This document shows, one piece after another, positions 1 to 6,932 of a stretch of 6,998 nt of DNA. The stretch is from Methylovirgula sp. (GTDB taxonomy: Bacteria; Pseudomonadota; Alphaproteobacteria; Rhizobiales; Beijerinckiaceae). The stretch lies in contig JANXSV010000129.1 in the NCBI GenBank assembly GCA_025356505.1, positions 1 to 6,998 of the forward strand, written 5' to 3'. Position 1 is the stretch's first letter. Every line of letters begins with the position of its first letter. The translations under genes and the position numbers were made by a program. The notes under the pieces were generated by a model. It was not told the DNA's origin. It was given only the letters and a program-made list of their open reading frames with translations, and searched no databases.

Positions 1-1307
1 GCCTGCAACACCAGAATCAAACCGACGAGCAACTGCGCCATCCAGAGCGGCGACGCCAGATAGGACATGATTCCGGTGAAAAAATGCTGCCGCGTTGCCC
101 AATGCAGCCCCTTGGCCGTCACAACGCGAATATGCTGCAAATTGCCCTGGCACCAGCGCCTGTCCCGCGCAGCAAGATCAATAAGCGATGGCGGACTTTC
201 CTCGTAGGAGCCGCCAAGCACTGGCAACATATAAACCGCATATCCGGCACGCCTAATGAGCGCAGCCTCGACGAAATCGTGGCTCATGATATGGCCGCCA
301 AAGGGCGGGCGACCACGCAAATCCGGCAGTCCACAGTGGCCAGCAAAAGCCTTGGTGCTGATGATAGCGTTATGGCCCCAATAATTGCCGTCTCGCCCCA
401 TCCATACAGACAGGCCCGCCGCGATAACCGGCCCGTAAATGCGGGCGGCAAATTGCTGCTGGCGCGCAAACAAAGTGTTGCGGTTTATGATCAACGGCAA
501 GGACTGGATAATTCCCGCGTCTGGATCTGCCTCCATTGCTTTTGCAAGAGACACAATGGCGTGGCCAGTCATCAGACTGTCGGCATCAAGCACCACCATA
601 CGCGGATATAATCCGCCCCATCGGCAGACGAAATCGCCGATATTGCCTGCTTTGCGGGCCGTATTTTTGCTGCGATGGCGATAGAAAATCCGGAAATTAT
701 CGCCCAATCTGCGCCGCAGCGCCAAAAACGCGCGTTCCTCGGCAATCCAGATGTCAGGATTTGTGGTGTCGGACAGGAAAAAATAGTCGAAATGAGCGCC
801 GAGGCCGGTTTTGGCCACATCTTCAGCAATCGCTTGAACAGCGCCAAAGACCCGGCTCGGCTGTTCATTGTAAATCGGCATCACCACCGCAGTCCGGCTG
901 GCGAGGGACGGCGGCGCGCTCTCCCGTTTTGGTGCAAAAAATAATATCCAAAACAGCCCGACCACCGCGCTGCTGAACGCCAAGGCGATCCACGAAAAAT
1001 TTGCCACAAACAGAACCAGCAAAACCCACTTCAGCAAGCTCACGCCGCCCACATCGACCACGCGGTACATCTCGTAACCGCCATATGCCGTAAGTGCGAG
1101 GCCGCCACCAAACACGATGAGCCGGGCCAGCCATGTCTTGCCCCGCAAGTTGCCAACCGATTGGCGAACTTCGACCTTTTTGTTGAAGCGCGTGAGCGAT
1201 TGCACCGGCATAGCCAAAGGTGATTCATCCGGCATCGCCGGCGCTATTCCGCCCGATAGGCCTTTCTCGATCGGCTGAGGCGGATTTGCCAACGTGCCGC
1301 GCAGCAC
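1..1307 (-). CDS. opgH: Glucans biosynthesis glucosyltransferase OpgH (MdoH), C-terminal part beyond window edge
   Basis: This inner-membrane GT2 glucosyltransferase builds the beta-1,2-glucan backbone of osmoregulated periplasmic glucans from UDP-glucose. It reads without interruption from a GTG at 1307 to the left edge (435 codons seen). Two hydrophobic segments lie near residues 60-75 and 91-125. The cytoplasmic GT2 domain follows: VVMPIYNEQ at 141-149, SDTTNPD at 179-185, RKAGNIGDF at 218-226, the DAD metal motif at 241-243, SHDFVEA at 342-348, and RDRRWCQGN at 381-389 (the QxxRW-type motif). TM segments resume near 411. These blocks match my memory of E. coli OpgH closely. The GTG is chosen because AAGAGG (1316-1321) sits 8 bases upstream. 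Alternatives are an ATG at 1235 and a TTG at 1346 that would overlap opgG. The N-terminus ahead of the first TM is shorter than in E. coli. The remaining TM bundle and C-terminus lie outside the window. It is the second gene of the opgGH operon. Confidence 0.95.
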   Translation of the reverse strand, partial: MLRGTLANPPQPIEKGLSGGIAPAMPDESPLAMPVQSLTRFNKKVEVRQSVGNLRGKTWLARLIVFGGGLALTAYGGYEMYRVVDVGGVSLLKWVLLVLFVANFSWIALAFSSAVVGLFWILFFAPKRESAPPSLASRTAVVMPIYNEQPSRVFGAVQAIAEDVAKTGLGAHFDYFFLSDTTNPDIWIAEERAFLALRRRLGDNFRIFYRHRSKNTARKAGNIGDFVCRWGGLYPRMVVLDADSLMTGHAIVSLAKAMEADPDAGIIQSLPLIINRNTLFARQQQFAARIYGPVIAAGLSVWMGRDGNYWGHNAIISTKAFAGHCGLPDLRGRPPFGGHIMSHDFVEAALIRRAGYAVYMLPVLGGSYEESPPSLIDLAARDRRWCQGNLQHIRVVTAKGLHWATRQHFFTGIMSYLASPLWMAQLLVGLILVLQ

Positions 1308-1315
1308 GGGCTCAG

Positions 1316-1321
1316 CCTCTT
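1316..1321 (-). promoter_or_regulatory. Ribosome binding site favouring the GTG start of opgH
   Basis: On the minus strand AAGAGG lies in the 26-base gap between the opgG stop and the GTG at 1307, with an 8-base spacer. It decides between three in-frame starts: the TTG at 1346 has only a weak GTGGG upstream, and the ATG at 1235 has no obvious site. The call is by inspection only. Confidence 0.5.
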
Positions 1322-1333
1322 GATGTTCAAGGT

Positions 1334-2932
1334 TTAGGCGGTCCAACGATATACCCACGTTTCGCTCAGCGGCTTGCCATCAGCCAGAAGCACAAGACGC
1401 ATCTCTACCAGATTTTCACCGCCAGGTTCAAAATCAAATTGGACACGGACAGTTTTGCTGGTTTTACCGGGCAGGATACGTGTTGCTACCAATTGCGCAC
1501 CCGTCAGAGTCAACGCTGTTGTAATGGGCTGCGGACGCACATCCTCCGCAAGATTGTCCCCGACAAAATCAACGATGCACCGCCGCATTGGCTTTCCCGC
1601 AACCGTGACCTTACCGCTTCGGGTTGTTGTCGCCATTGCCAGCGGCGGCTTTACGGGAGGCGACCAGCACCAGAACTGCCGATAGGCGAAACTGGCCTCC
1701 GTTCCGGGTTTCAAGCCGTCTTTAGGCCGCCAATAGACATAGACATTCTGGTTCACTTCCGAATCGCTTGGAATTTCGAGAAGCTCAAACTGGCCAGGTC
1801 CCCAATCCTGAATTGGTTCTATCCACAGTGTCGGACGCCGCTCCCAGTGCTGCACATCATCTTCGAAAGCGGCGCTATCGCGGTCGCGCTGAATCAGGCC
1901 AAAACCGCGCGGGTTTTCGTCAATGAAGGCTGAGCCTTGCAAAGTTTGCCTGTTTGACACAGGTCGCCATAACCATTCGCCATGGCCGGTCAGCATTTGC
2001 AACCCGGTCGCTTCATAAACCGCCGGCCGCAGATCATCGGTTTTGCGCTTGTCCAACGGCGAAAAGTAAGACGTCACCTGCATCGCGGCAACGCCGATAT
2101 GGTCGATAGTCACGCGCGGAACCAAAGTCGCTTCCGTATCGATGATTGTTGCGTCGGCAATGCGAATGGTGAAGCGAAATGCCCCGGTGACACTCTCCGA
2201 ATCCAGCAGCGCGTGTACCACAATCTGCCGCGTGGCGGGACCTGGCCGCTCAATCCAGACAGCGCGGATGATAGCGAATTCCTCGCCGCTCGGATCACCT
2301 GTGCGCACGGCCAGAGCGCGCGCCATCACGCCGATGTTTTGATCTTTCGCCACGGCACGGAAAAAGCTCGCACCTTGAAAAATCACACGCTCGTTGAAGC
2401 CGCCACCATCGCGCGATTCCAGAATACGAAAACCCGAATATCCGATGTCTTTGATGTCTTTTCCGATATCGATTTTATCAAAATCGAACCGTGCCGGGTC
2501 GTAGGCCACACGCTGGCTCAGACCATTTTCAACAGTAAAAATGTCCATTGGCGCGGAAAAGATAAACCCGCGATGCAGCGGCTCTATCGCGAGTCCAAGC
2601 CCGTCATTGGCCCAGATTGCGCTGTTCGGCTTTGGCCGGATGCCAACATACTGCTCGTAATTCAGGTTGGAAAACACATTTGGCAAGCTGGTATCGGGTG
2701 CCTTGTAAGGTTTTGATGCCAGCAGGCGCGCTTGCTCGATAACGCGTAAAAACTCGAAAGCCGGGGCGGTCTGCAAAGGGGCGTCAGCAGGCACCGTCTG
2801 CGCCATTAAGCCCTGCGCAAGACCCAGATATGACCCCGCCGACAATCCAAACTTGAGTGCGTCGCGCCGGTGATACATGCGATAATACATGAATGACACA
2901 TTGCCTTTGGTTTGACCGCGTTGAATTTGCAT
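1334..2932 (-). CDS. opgG: Periplasmic glucan biosynthesis protein, OpgG/OpgD family, with Tat signal
   Basis: This is a periplasmic protein of osmoregulated glucan synthesis (532 aa; E. coli OpgG 511, OpgD 551). A Tat-type signal is visible: HRRDALK at residues 21-27, a hydrophobic stretch to about 43, and likely cleavage near MAQ at 43-45. The mature part opens with the family's FEFLRVIEQA-type helix (59-68). Conserved blocks follow: GHGEWLWRP (316-324), ENPRGFGLIQRDRD (339-352), ERRPTLWIEP (364-373) and the terminal SETWVYRW (523-530). E. coli OpgG and OpgD are reported as beta-1,2-glucanases of family GH186. Here the positions I align with OpgD Asp300 and Asp388 are Glu307 and Gln395, so glucanase activity is doubtful. 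The start is uncertain. The ATG at 2932 is the first after an in-frame stop (2945-2947). Met15 (ATG at 2890), preceded by AAAGG, or Met19 would give a more usual short Tat n-region. As the first gene of opgGH it is certain to family; G versus D is decided only by its place next to opgH. Confidence 0.93.
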   Translation of the reverse strand: MQIQRGQTKGNVSFMYYRMYHRRDALKFGLSAGSYLGLAQGLMAQTVPADAPLQTAPAFEFLRVIEQARLLASKPYKAPDTSLPNVFSNLNYEQYVGIRPKPNSAIWANDGLGLAIEPLHRGFIFSAPMDIFTVENGLSQRVAYDPARFDFDKIDIGKDIKDIGYSGFRILESRDGGGFNERVIFQGASFFRAVAKDQNIGVMARALAVRTGDPSGEEFAIIRAVWIERPGPATRQIVVHALLDSESVTGAFRFTIRIADATIIDTEATLVPRVTIDHIGVAAMQVTSYFSPLDKRKTDDLRPAVYEATGLQMLTGHGEWLWRPVSNRQTLQGSAFIDENPRGFGLIQRDRDSAAFEDDVQHWERRPTLWIEPIQDWGPGQFELLEIPSDSEVNQNVYVYWRPKDGLKPGTEASFAYRQFWCWSPPVKPPLAMATTTRSGKVTVAGKPMRRCIVDFVGDNLAEDVRPQPITTALTLTGAQLVATRILPGKTSKTVRVQFDFEPGGENLVEMRLVLLADGKPLSETWVYRWTA

Positions 2933-3131
2933 GATGCGACGCGATTAGCTTAATCATAATTGTCTCGCGTTGCCAGACGCGCATTTTCTCATGTCCGGAC
3001 ATCGTGCGCATGGTTTTTGTGGTAGAAAGGTGGAATTTGCAAATCAAATTTTAGCTTTCTGAATGTTCAATGCGCAATGACCGGGCGGCTGCAACGATTG
3101 CCGCGCCTCTTCACAGGATCCAAATGTTTTC
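2933..3131. other. Divergent intergenic region between opgG and glmU
   Basis: These 199 bases separate two gene sets transcribed away from each other, so they should carry promoters for both. No convincing coding frame is present. Towards opgG the minus strand has a TATGAT box (2953-2958) resembling a -10 element, but the hexamer 17 bases upstream (CGCGTC) is a poor -35. Towards glmU no good -35/-10 pair is evident. The area around 3010-3060 is AT-richer than its surroundings. A 12-base palindrome lies at 2991-3002. Confidence 0.6.
2991..3002. repeat. Perfect 12-base palindrome, possible operator
   Basis: ATGTCCGGACAT is self-complementary with no spacer. Outer arms GCGCA (2979-2983) and TGCGC (3005-3009) are also complementary but asymmetrically placed. 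It lies about 33 bases upstream of the TATGAT box facing opgG, where a regulator could bind. One or two 12-base palindromes are expected by chance in 7 kb, so function is only suggested by the position in a divergent promoter region. Confidence 0.35.
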
Positions 3132-3135
3132 ATGA
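3124..3135 (+). other. Three-codon upstream frame whose stop overlaps the glmU start
   Basis: ATG TTT TCA TGA begins about 4 bases after AGGAT, and its stop shares ATGA (3132-3135) with the glmU ATG. The AGGAT is better spaced for this ATG than for glmU. It could be a minimal leader that couples or slows glmU initiation, or simply chance. There is no direct evidence of translation. Confidence 0.2.
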
Positions 3136-4499
3136 CGTTGAACTCGCCTGATAAGTCACCCCGACGCTGCCTCGTTATTGTTCTTGCCGCCGGTGAGGGC
3201 ACGCGGATGCGCTCTTCAAAAACCAAAGTGCTGCATGAGGTGGCCCATCTTTCGATGCTCGGCCATGTGCTCAGAACGGCCAAAGCTGCCGGAGCAGATG
3301 CTGTAGCCGCAGTGATAGGTCCGGATCGCGCCGATGTCGCTGCCGAGGTCTCCCGCTTTGAGCCTGAAGCCCAGATCTTTATCCAGACGCAGCGGCTCGG
3401 TACCGCTCATGCCGTCTTGGCGGCACGTGAGGCCGTGGCGCAAGGCTATGATGACATTCTGGTTTGCTTTGCTGATACGCCGCTCATCCAGCCGGAATCG
3501 CTGGCCAAAATGCGGTTGGCCTTGCAAGACGGCGCATCTGTTGTCGCGCTCGGTTTTGAAGCGACCGATCCTGCAGGCTATGGCCGCCTTGTGACGCGGG
3601 ATGGCGCGCTTATCGCAATCCGCGAGCATAAGGACGCCACTGCTGCGGAACTTCTGATCCGTCACTGCAATGCCGGACTCATGGCGCTCGACGGGGTCAA
3701 GGCTCTCGAAATTCTCGATCAAATTCAGAACAAAAATGCGCAGAAAGAGTTTTATCTCACCGATGCGGTCGAAGTCGCACAAGCGCACGGTCTAAGATGC
3801 GCCTATCTGCTCGCTCCTGAAACGGAGGTTATGGGCGTAAATGACAGAGTGCAGCTTGCCGCCGCCGAACATGAATTCCAGCGGCGCGCGCGCGTCAACT
3901 GGATGCGGCAAGGCGTTACCATGCGCGCTCCCGAAACTGTTTATTTTGCCTATGACACCGTCCTGGCGCCCGATGTCCTGCTTGAACCCAATGTTGTCTT
4001 TGGCGCAGGCGTCACGCTGGAGACAGGCGTAACCATTTTGGCTAACTCTCATCTGGCGGGCGCCACGGTTGGCAAAAACGCCTCCGTCGGCCCTTTCGCC
4101 CGCTTGCGCCCAGGCGCTGACCTTGGCGCAGACACCAAAGTCGGCAATTTTGTCGAGATAAAATCCGCAAAGATTCACGAAGGGGCCAAGGTCAGCCATC
4201 TCAGCTACATAGGCGACGCGACTATAGGAGCGCAGGCAAACATTGGCGCGGGCACGATCACCTGCAACTACGATGGCTTCTCCAAGTTCAAAACCACCAT
4301 CGGGGCAGGGGCATTTGTTGGTTCAAACTCAGCACTGGTCGCGCCTGTCACCATTGGTGAAGGTGCCTATGTCGGCTCAGGTTCCGTCATTACACATGAC
4401 GTGGCTCCGCATTCGCTGGCAATAGGGCGCGGCAGGCAGGTCGACATCCCGGACTGGGCCACGCAATTTGTTGCAAAACAGCAGCCCAAAAAGTCGTGA
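3132..4499 (+). CDS. glmU: Bifunctional GlmU: GlcN-1-P acetyltransferase / GlcNAc-1-P uridylyltransferase
   Basis: This cytoplasmic enzyme catalyses the last two steps to UDP-GlcNAc: acetyl-CoA-dependent acetylation of glucosamine-1-phosphate, then uridylyl transfer from UTP. It has 455 aa (E. coli 456). The N-terminal Rossmann pyrophosphorylase domain (about 13-240) shows LAAGEGTRM (18-26), QTQRLGTAHA (85-94), FADTPLI (113-119, metal-binding Asp115), GYG (149-151), Glu165, Asn180 and GVND (235-238, metal-binding Asn237). The C-terminal left-handed beta-helix with hexapeptide repeats (about 260-430) shows ARLRPGAD (323-330), Lys344, the probable catalytic base His356 in HLSYIGD, and GAGTITCNYDG (372-382). 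The usual Pro before Lys32 is Thr31, and the stretch after it (AHLSM) departs from the common AGxPM. All other key residues are kept, so it should be active. The ATG gives the normal N-terminal length. The nearest Shine-Dalgarno-like AGGAT is about 12 bases upstream, rather far. It heads glmU-glmS. Confidence 0.97.
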   Translation: MTLNSPDKSPRRCLVIVLAAGEGTRMRSSKTKVLHEVAHLSMLGHVLRTAKAAGADAVAAVIGPDRADVAAEVSRFEPEAQIFIQTQRLGTAHAVLAAREAVAQGYDDILVCFADTPLIQPESLAKMRLALQDGASVVALGFEATDPAGYGRLVTRDGALIAIREHKDATAAELLIRHCNAGLMALDGVKALEILDQIQNKNAQKEFYLTDAVEVAQAHGLRCAYLLAPETEVMGVNDRVQLAAAEHEFQRRARVNWMRQGVTMRAPETVYFAYDTVLAPDVLLEPNVVFGAGVTLETGVTILANSHLAGATVGKNASVGPFARLRPGADLGADTKVGNFVEIKSAKIHEGAKVSHLSYIGDATIGAQANIGAGTITCNYDGFSKFKTTIGAGAFVGSNSALVAPVTIGEGAYVGSGSVITHDVAPHSLAIGRGRQVDIPDWATQFVAKQQPKKS

Positions 4500-4518
4500 C
4501 GGAGCTTAAAGCTCTGTC
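4498..4518 (+). repeat. Inverted repeat (hairpin) at the glmU stop codon
   Basis: GACGGAGCTT (4498-4507) and AAGCTCTGTC (4509-4518) pair along ten positions, one of them a G-U wobble. In practice this is an eight-pair stem with a short loop. It overlaps the glmU TGA (4497-4499). No T-run follows, so it is not a textbook intrinsic terminator. It could stabilise the glmU 3' end or attenuate read-through into glmS. Confidence 0.45.
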
Positions 4519-4625
4519 CGCAAGCGGCATTGGGCTGAAGGTGGCGTTCTGTGTAACACTCAGTCACATCATTTGAGTTCTGCATTTCAGCCGCTTCGCG
4601 CTAGAAGCGACCCCAACAGGATTAA

Positions 4626-4630
4626 AGAGG
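4626..4630 (+). promoter_or_regulatory. Ribosome binding site fixing the glmS start
   Basis: AGAGG (within AAAGAGG, 4624-4630) lies 5 bases before the ATG at 4636. It selects this start over an in-frame TTG at 4573. The TTG would add 21 residues in front of Cys2 and abolish the N-terminal nucleophile. Confidence 0.8.
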
Positions 4631-4635
4631 TTTTT

Positions 4636-6462
4636 ATGTGCGGTATTGTCGGAATTCTCGGGCGCGAGCCAGTCGCGAGCCAAATCGTCGAAGCGCTCAA
4701 GCGGCTCGAATATCGCGGTTATGATTCTGCCGGCGTTGCCACGCTGGAAAATGGCGTCATCACCAGGCGTCGTGCCGAGGGTAAGCTCAAAAATCTCGAC
4801 GCGCGCCTCAAACTTGAGCCGCTCGATGGCTTGAGCGGCATTGGCCACACTCGCTGGGCAACTCACGGCAAGCCAACTGAAAACAATGCCCACCCTCACG
4901 CCACCGCGGAACTCGCCGTTGTGCACAATGGCATTATCGAAAATTTTCGCGAGTTGCGTGAAGAGCTCACCGCCAAGGGGCATGTTTTTGCGACCGAAAC
5001 CGATACTGAAGTTGTCGCCCATCTGGTCAGCGATTTCCTGCAAAAAGGCCTAACACCGTCCGAAGCCGTGTCTGCCGCTTTGCCGCATCTGCACGGTGCT
5101 TTTGCTCTGGCGTTTGTGTTCAAAGGCGAAGAAGATTTATTGATCGGTGCGCGCCAAGGAGCGCCGCTGGCTGTGGGCTATGGCGATGGCGAGATGTATC
5201 TTGGGTCTGATGCCCTTGCCCTTGCCCCCTTCACGGATGAGGTGACCTATCTTGAAGACGGTGATTGGGTCATATTAACCCGCAGTAGCGCCGAATTCCG
5301 CGATATGGCCAACCGCCGCGTCAATCGTCCAAAGCAGAAATCCCAAGCCGGTGCTTACCATATCGACAAGGGAAATCACCGCCATTTCATGGCAAAGGAA
5401 ATCCATGAACAGCCCGAAGTCGTGGGGCGCACATTGGCGCATTATCTCGATATGTCGTCAGGCGCGGTTCGTTTACCTTTCGATCTGCCGTTCGATATTT
5501 CAACCCTGTCCCGCATCACCATCTGCGCCTGTGGAACGGCTTATTATGCCGGTCTCGTCGCCAAATATTGGATAGAGCGATACGCCCGCATTCCGGTAGA
5601 AATCGATGTCGCGTCGGAATTTCGCTACCGTGAAGCGCCGATGGACAAAGGCGGCTTGATGATTTTGATTTCGCAGTCTGGCGAAACTGCCGATACACTG
5701 GCGTGCTTGCGTTACGCAAAAGCCAACGATCAGCACATCATGGCGATCGTCAATGTGCCGACATCAACCATCGCACGCGAAGCCCATGTTGTAGCGCCAA
5801 CTTTGGCCGGGCCGGAAATCGGCGTTGCGTCCACCAAGGCCTACACATGTCAGCTTTCTGTTCTAGCCTGCCTTGCAGTGGCCTTTGGCCGCCTGAGGGG
5901 GATCTTGAGCACGCAAGCGGAACAACTTCTTGTCACCCAGTTGATGGCTTTGCCGGGCCTCATGGCGGAGGCGATTAAGCGCGAAAAAACCATCGAAAAA
6001 GTGTCGCATCTTTTAAGCAAAGCGACTGACGTGCTTTACCTTGGCCGGGGCACTTCCTTCCCGCTGGCGATGGAAGGCGCTCTCAAACTCAAGGAAATCT
6101 CCTACATTCATGCCGAGGGTTATGCGGCTGGCGAGTTGAAACACGGGCCTATCGCGCTCATCGACGAAAACATGCCGGTCATCGTCATCGCGCCGCATGA
6201 TGCCGTGTTTGAGAAGACTGTTTCAAATATGCAGGAAGTTGCCGCGCGTGGCGGGAACATCATCTTTGTCGGTGATAAACGCGGCGTCGAGGCCTCAGGC
6301 CTTGCCATGCATGCCAGCATCATCATGCAAGATATGGATGCGGATTTCGCTCCAGTCGTCTACGCCATTCCCATTCAGATGCTCGCCTACTACACCGCCG
6401 TTTTCATGGGCAAGGATGTTGACCAGCCGCGTAATCTCGCCAAATCCGTCACGGTCGAATAG
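4636..6462 (+). CDS. glmS: Glutamine--fructose-6-phosphate aminotransferase (isomerizing)
   Basis: GlmS makes glucosamine-6-phosphate from fructose-6-phosphate and glutamine, the committed step to UDP-GlcNAc. It has 608 aa (E. coli 609). The class II glutamine amidotransferase domain (about 1-240) begins MCGIVGILG, so Cys2 becomes the N-terminal nucleophile after Met removal. Further motifs are EYRGYDSAG (25-33), GHTRWATHG (70-78) and HNGIIEN (97-103). Two SIS sugar-isomerase domains follow. The first (about 290-430) contains CACGTAYYAG and SQSGETADTL. The second (about 460-600) contains GRGTSFPLAMEGALKLKEIS and AEGYAAGELKHGPIAL. The protein ends with the canonical DQPRNLAKSVTVE, whose Lys belongs to the isomerase site. 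The start is set by Cys2 and the AAAGAGG site. It lies 136 bases after glmU in the same direction. The glmS ribozyme known from Gram-positive bacteria is not apparent in that spacer, so regulation would be by other means. Confidence 0.98.
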   Translation: MCGIVGILGREPVASQIVEALKRLEYRGYDSAGVATLENGVITRRRAEGKLKNLDARLKLEPLDGLSGIGHTRWATHGKPTENNAHPHATAELAVVHNGIIENFRELREELTAKGHVFATETDTEVVAHLVSDFLQKGLTPSEAVSAALPHLHGAFALAFVFKGEEDLLIGARQGAPLAVGYGDGEMYLGSDALALAPFTDEVTYLEDGDWVILTRSSAEFRDMANRRVNRPKQKSQAGAYHIDKGNHRHFMAKEIHEQPEVVGRTLAHYLDMSSGAVRLPFDLPFDISTLSRITICACGTAYYAGLVAKYWIERYARIPVEIDVASEFRYREAPMDKGGLMILISQSGETADTLACLRYAKANDQHIMAIVNVPTSTIAREAHVVAPTLAGPEIGVASTKAYTCQLSVLACLAVAFGRLRGILSTQAEQLLVTQLMALPGLMAEAIKREKTIEKVSHLLSKATDVLYLGRGTSFPLAMEGALKLKEISYIHAEGYAAGELKHGPIALIDENMPVIVIAPHDAVFEKTVSNMQEVAARGGNIIFVGDKRGVEASGLAMHASIIMQDMDADFAPVVYAIPIQMLAYYTAVFMGKDVDQPRNLAKSVTVE

Positions 6463-6475
6463 ATTGGTGTCCCTC

Positions 6476-6907
6476 ATGCAGCCGATCATGAGCGTTGAGG
6501 AACTGGACAGGTTTTTCGACGCGGAATTTCCGCAAATGCGTCAGGCCGGAGGCATGACACTCGTCGAAATCGGCCCGGGTTTCGCGCGGATGTGCTTGCC
6601 TTATCATCCGGCAAACCTGCGCCCGGGTGGTACGATTTCGGGTCCTGCAATGTTCGCGCTCGCCGATGTCGGCCTCTACGCAGCGATTCTGGCTCATATT
6701 GGCCCGGTAGGCCTCGCCGTGACCACCAGTCTCAACATCAACTTTCTCCTTAAGCCGGATCCGCAAGACCTGCTGGCTGACTGCACCATTTTAAAGCTAG
6801 GCAAGCGGCTCGCTGTGGGCGAGGTCCGGATTTACGGGCGGCAAGATGGCCATCTTGTGTCCCATGCAACGGGTACCTATTCGATTCCCCCGCTGGCAAA
6901 ATCCTAG
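6476..6907 (+). CDS. PaaI-type hotdog-fold thioesterase family protein
   Basis: This small cytoplasmic protein (143 aa, typical length for the family) is predicted to hydrolyse an acyl-CoA thioester; the substrate is not known. The fold signature is RPGGTISGPAMFALAD (49-64), where hotdog thioesterases place the active-site loop, the start of the central helix and a conserved acidic residue (Asp64). The strand VTTSLNINF (82-90) follows, and a C-terminal GTYSIP-type strand (133-138) closes the domain. The His of the classical HGG motif is Pro50 here. I recall RPGGT in this alphaproteobacterial subgroup, so I do not read it as decay. The start is 13 bases after the glmS stop. ATG 6476 is chosen, with GTG 6467 and ATG 6488 also possible in frame; none has a strong ribosome binding site, which fits translational coupling to glmS. 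No role in amino-sugar metabolism can be read from the sequence. Confidence 0.85.
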   Translation: MQPIMSVEELDRFFDAEFPQMRQAGGMTLVEIGPGFARMCLPYHPANLRPGGTISGPAMFALADVGLYAAILAHIGPVGLAVTTSLNINFLLKPDPQDLLADCTILKLGKRLAVGEVRIYGRQDGHLVSHATGTYSIPPLAKS

Positions 6908-6932
6908 CCGCGAGGCGTTATCAGCATGGCAA

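Noticed and set aside
84..611. A 175-codon plus-strand open frame
   Set aside because: It is antisense to opgH, whose frame is continuous and carries all the GT2 motifs.
1220..1933. A 237-codon plus-strand open frame opposite the opgG 3' end and opgH start
   Set aside because: It is antisense to two recognised genes and shows no family motif.
1982..2716. A 244-codon plus-strand open frame opposite opgG
   Set aside because: It lies wholly antisense to a well-supported OpgG family gene and shows no recognisable domain. Long antisense frames are common in biased coding DNA.
3216..3788. A 190-codon minus-strand open frame
   Set aside because: It is antisense to glmU, which is conserved throughout.
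4530..4557. Possible glmS promoter TTGGGC - 16 bases - TGTAAC
   Set aside because: Only about half the consensus positions match. It is kept only as a weak possibility.
4573..4635. In-frame TTG extension of glmS by 21 residues
   Set aside because: It would bury the N-terminal Cys nucleophile, and the ATG at 4636 has a strong ribosome binding site.
4500..4635. glmS ribozyme in the leader
   Set aside because: The class is known from Gram-positive bacteria, the spacer is only 136 bases, and I see no recognisable core.
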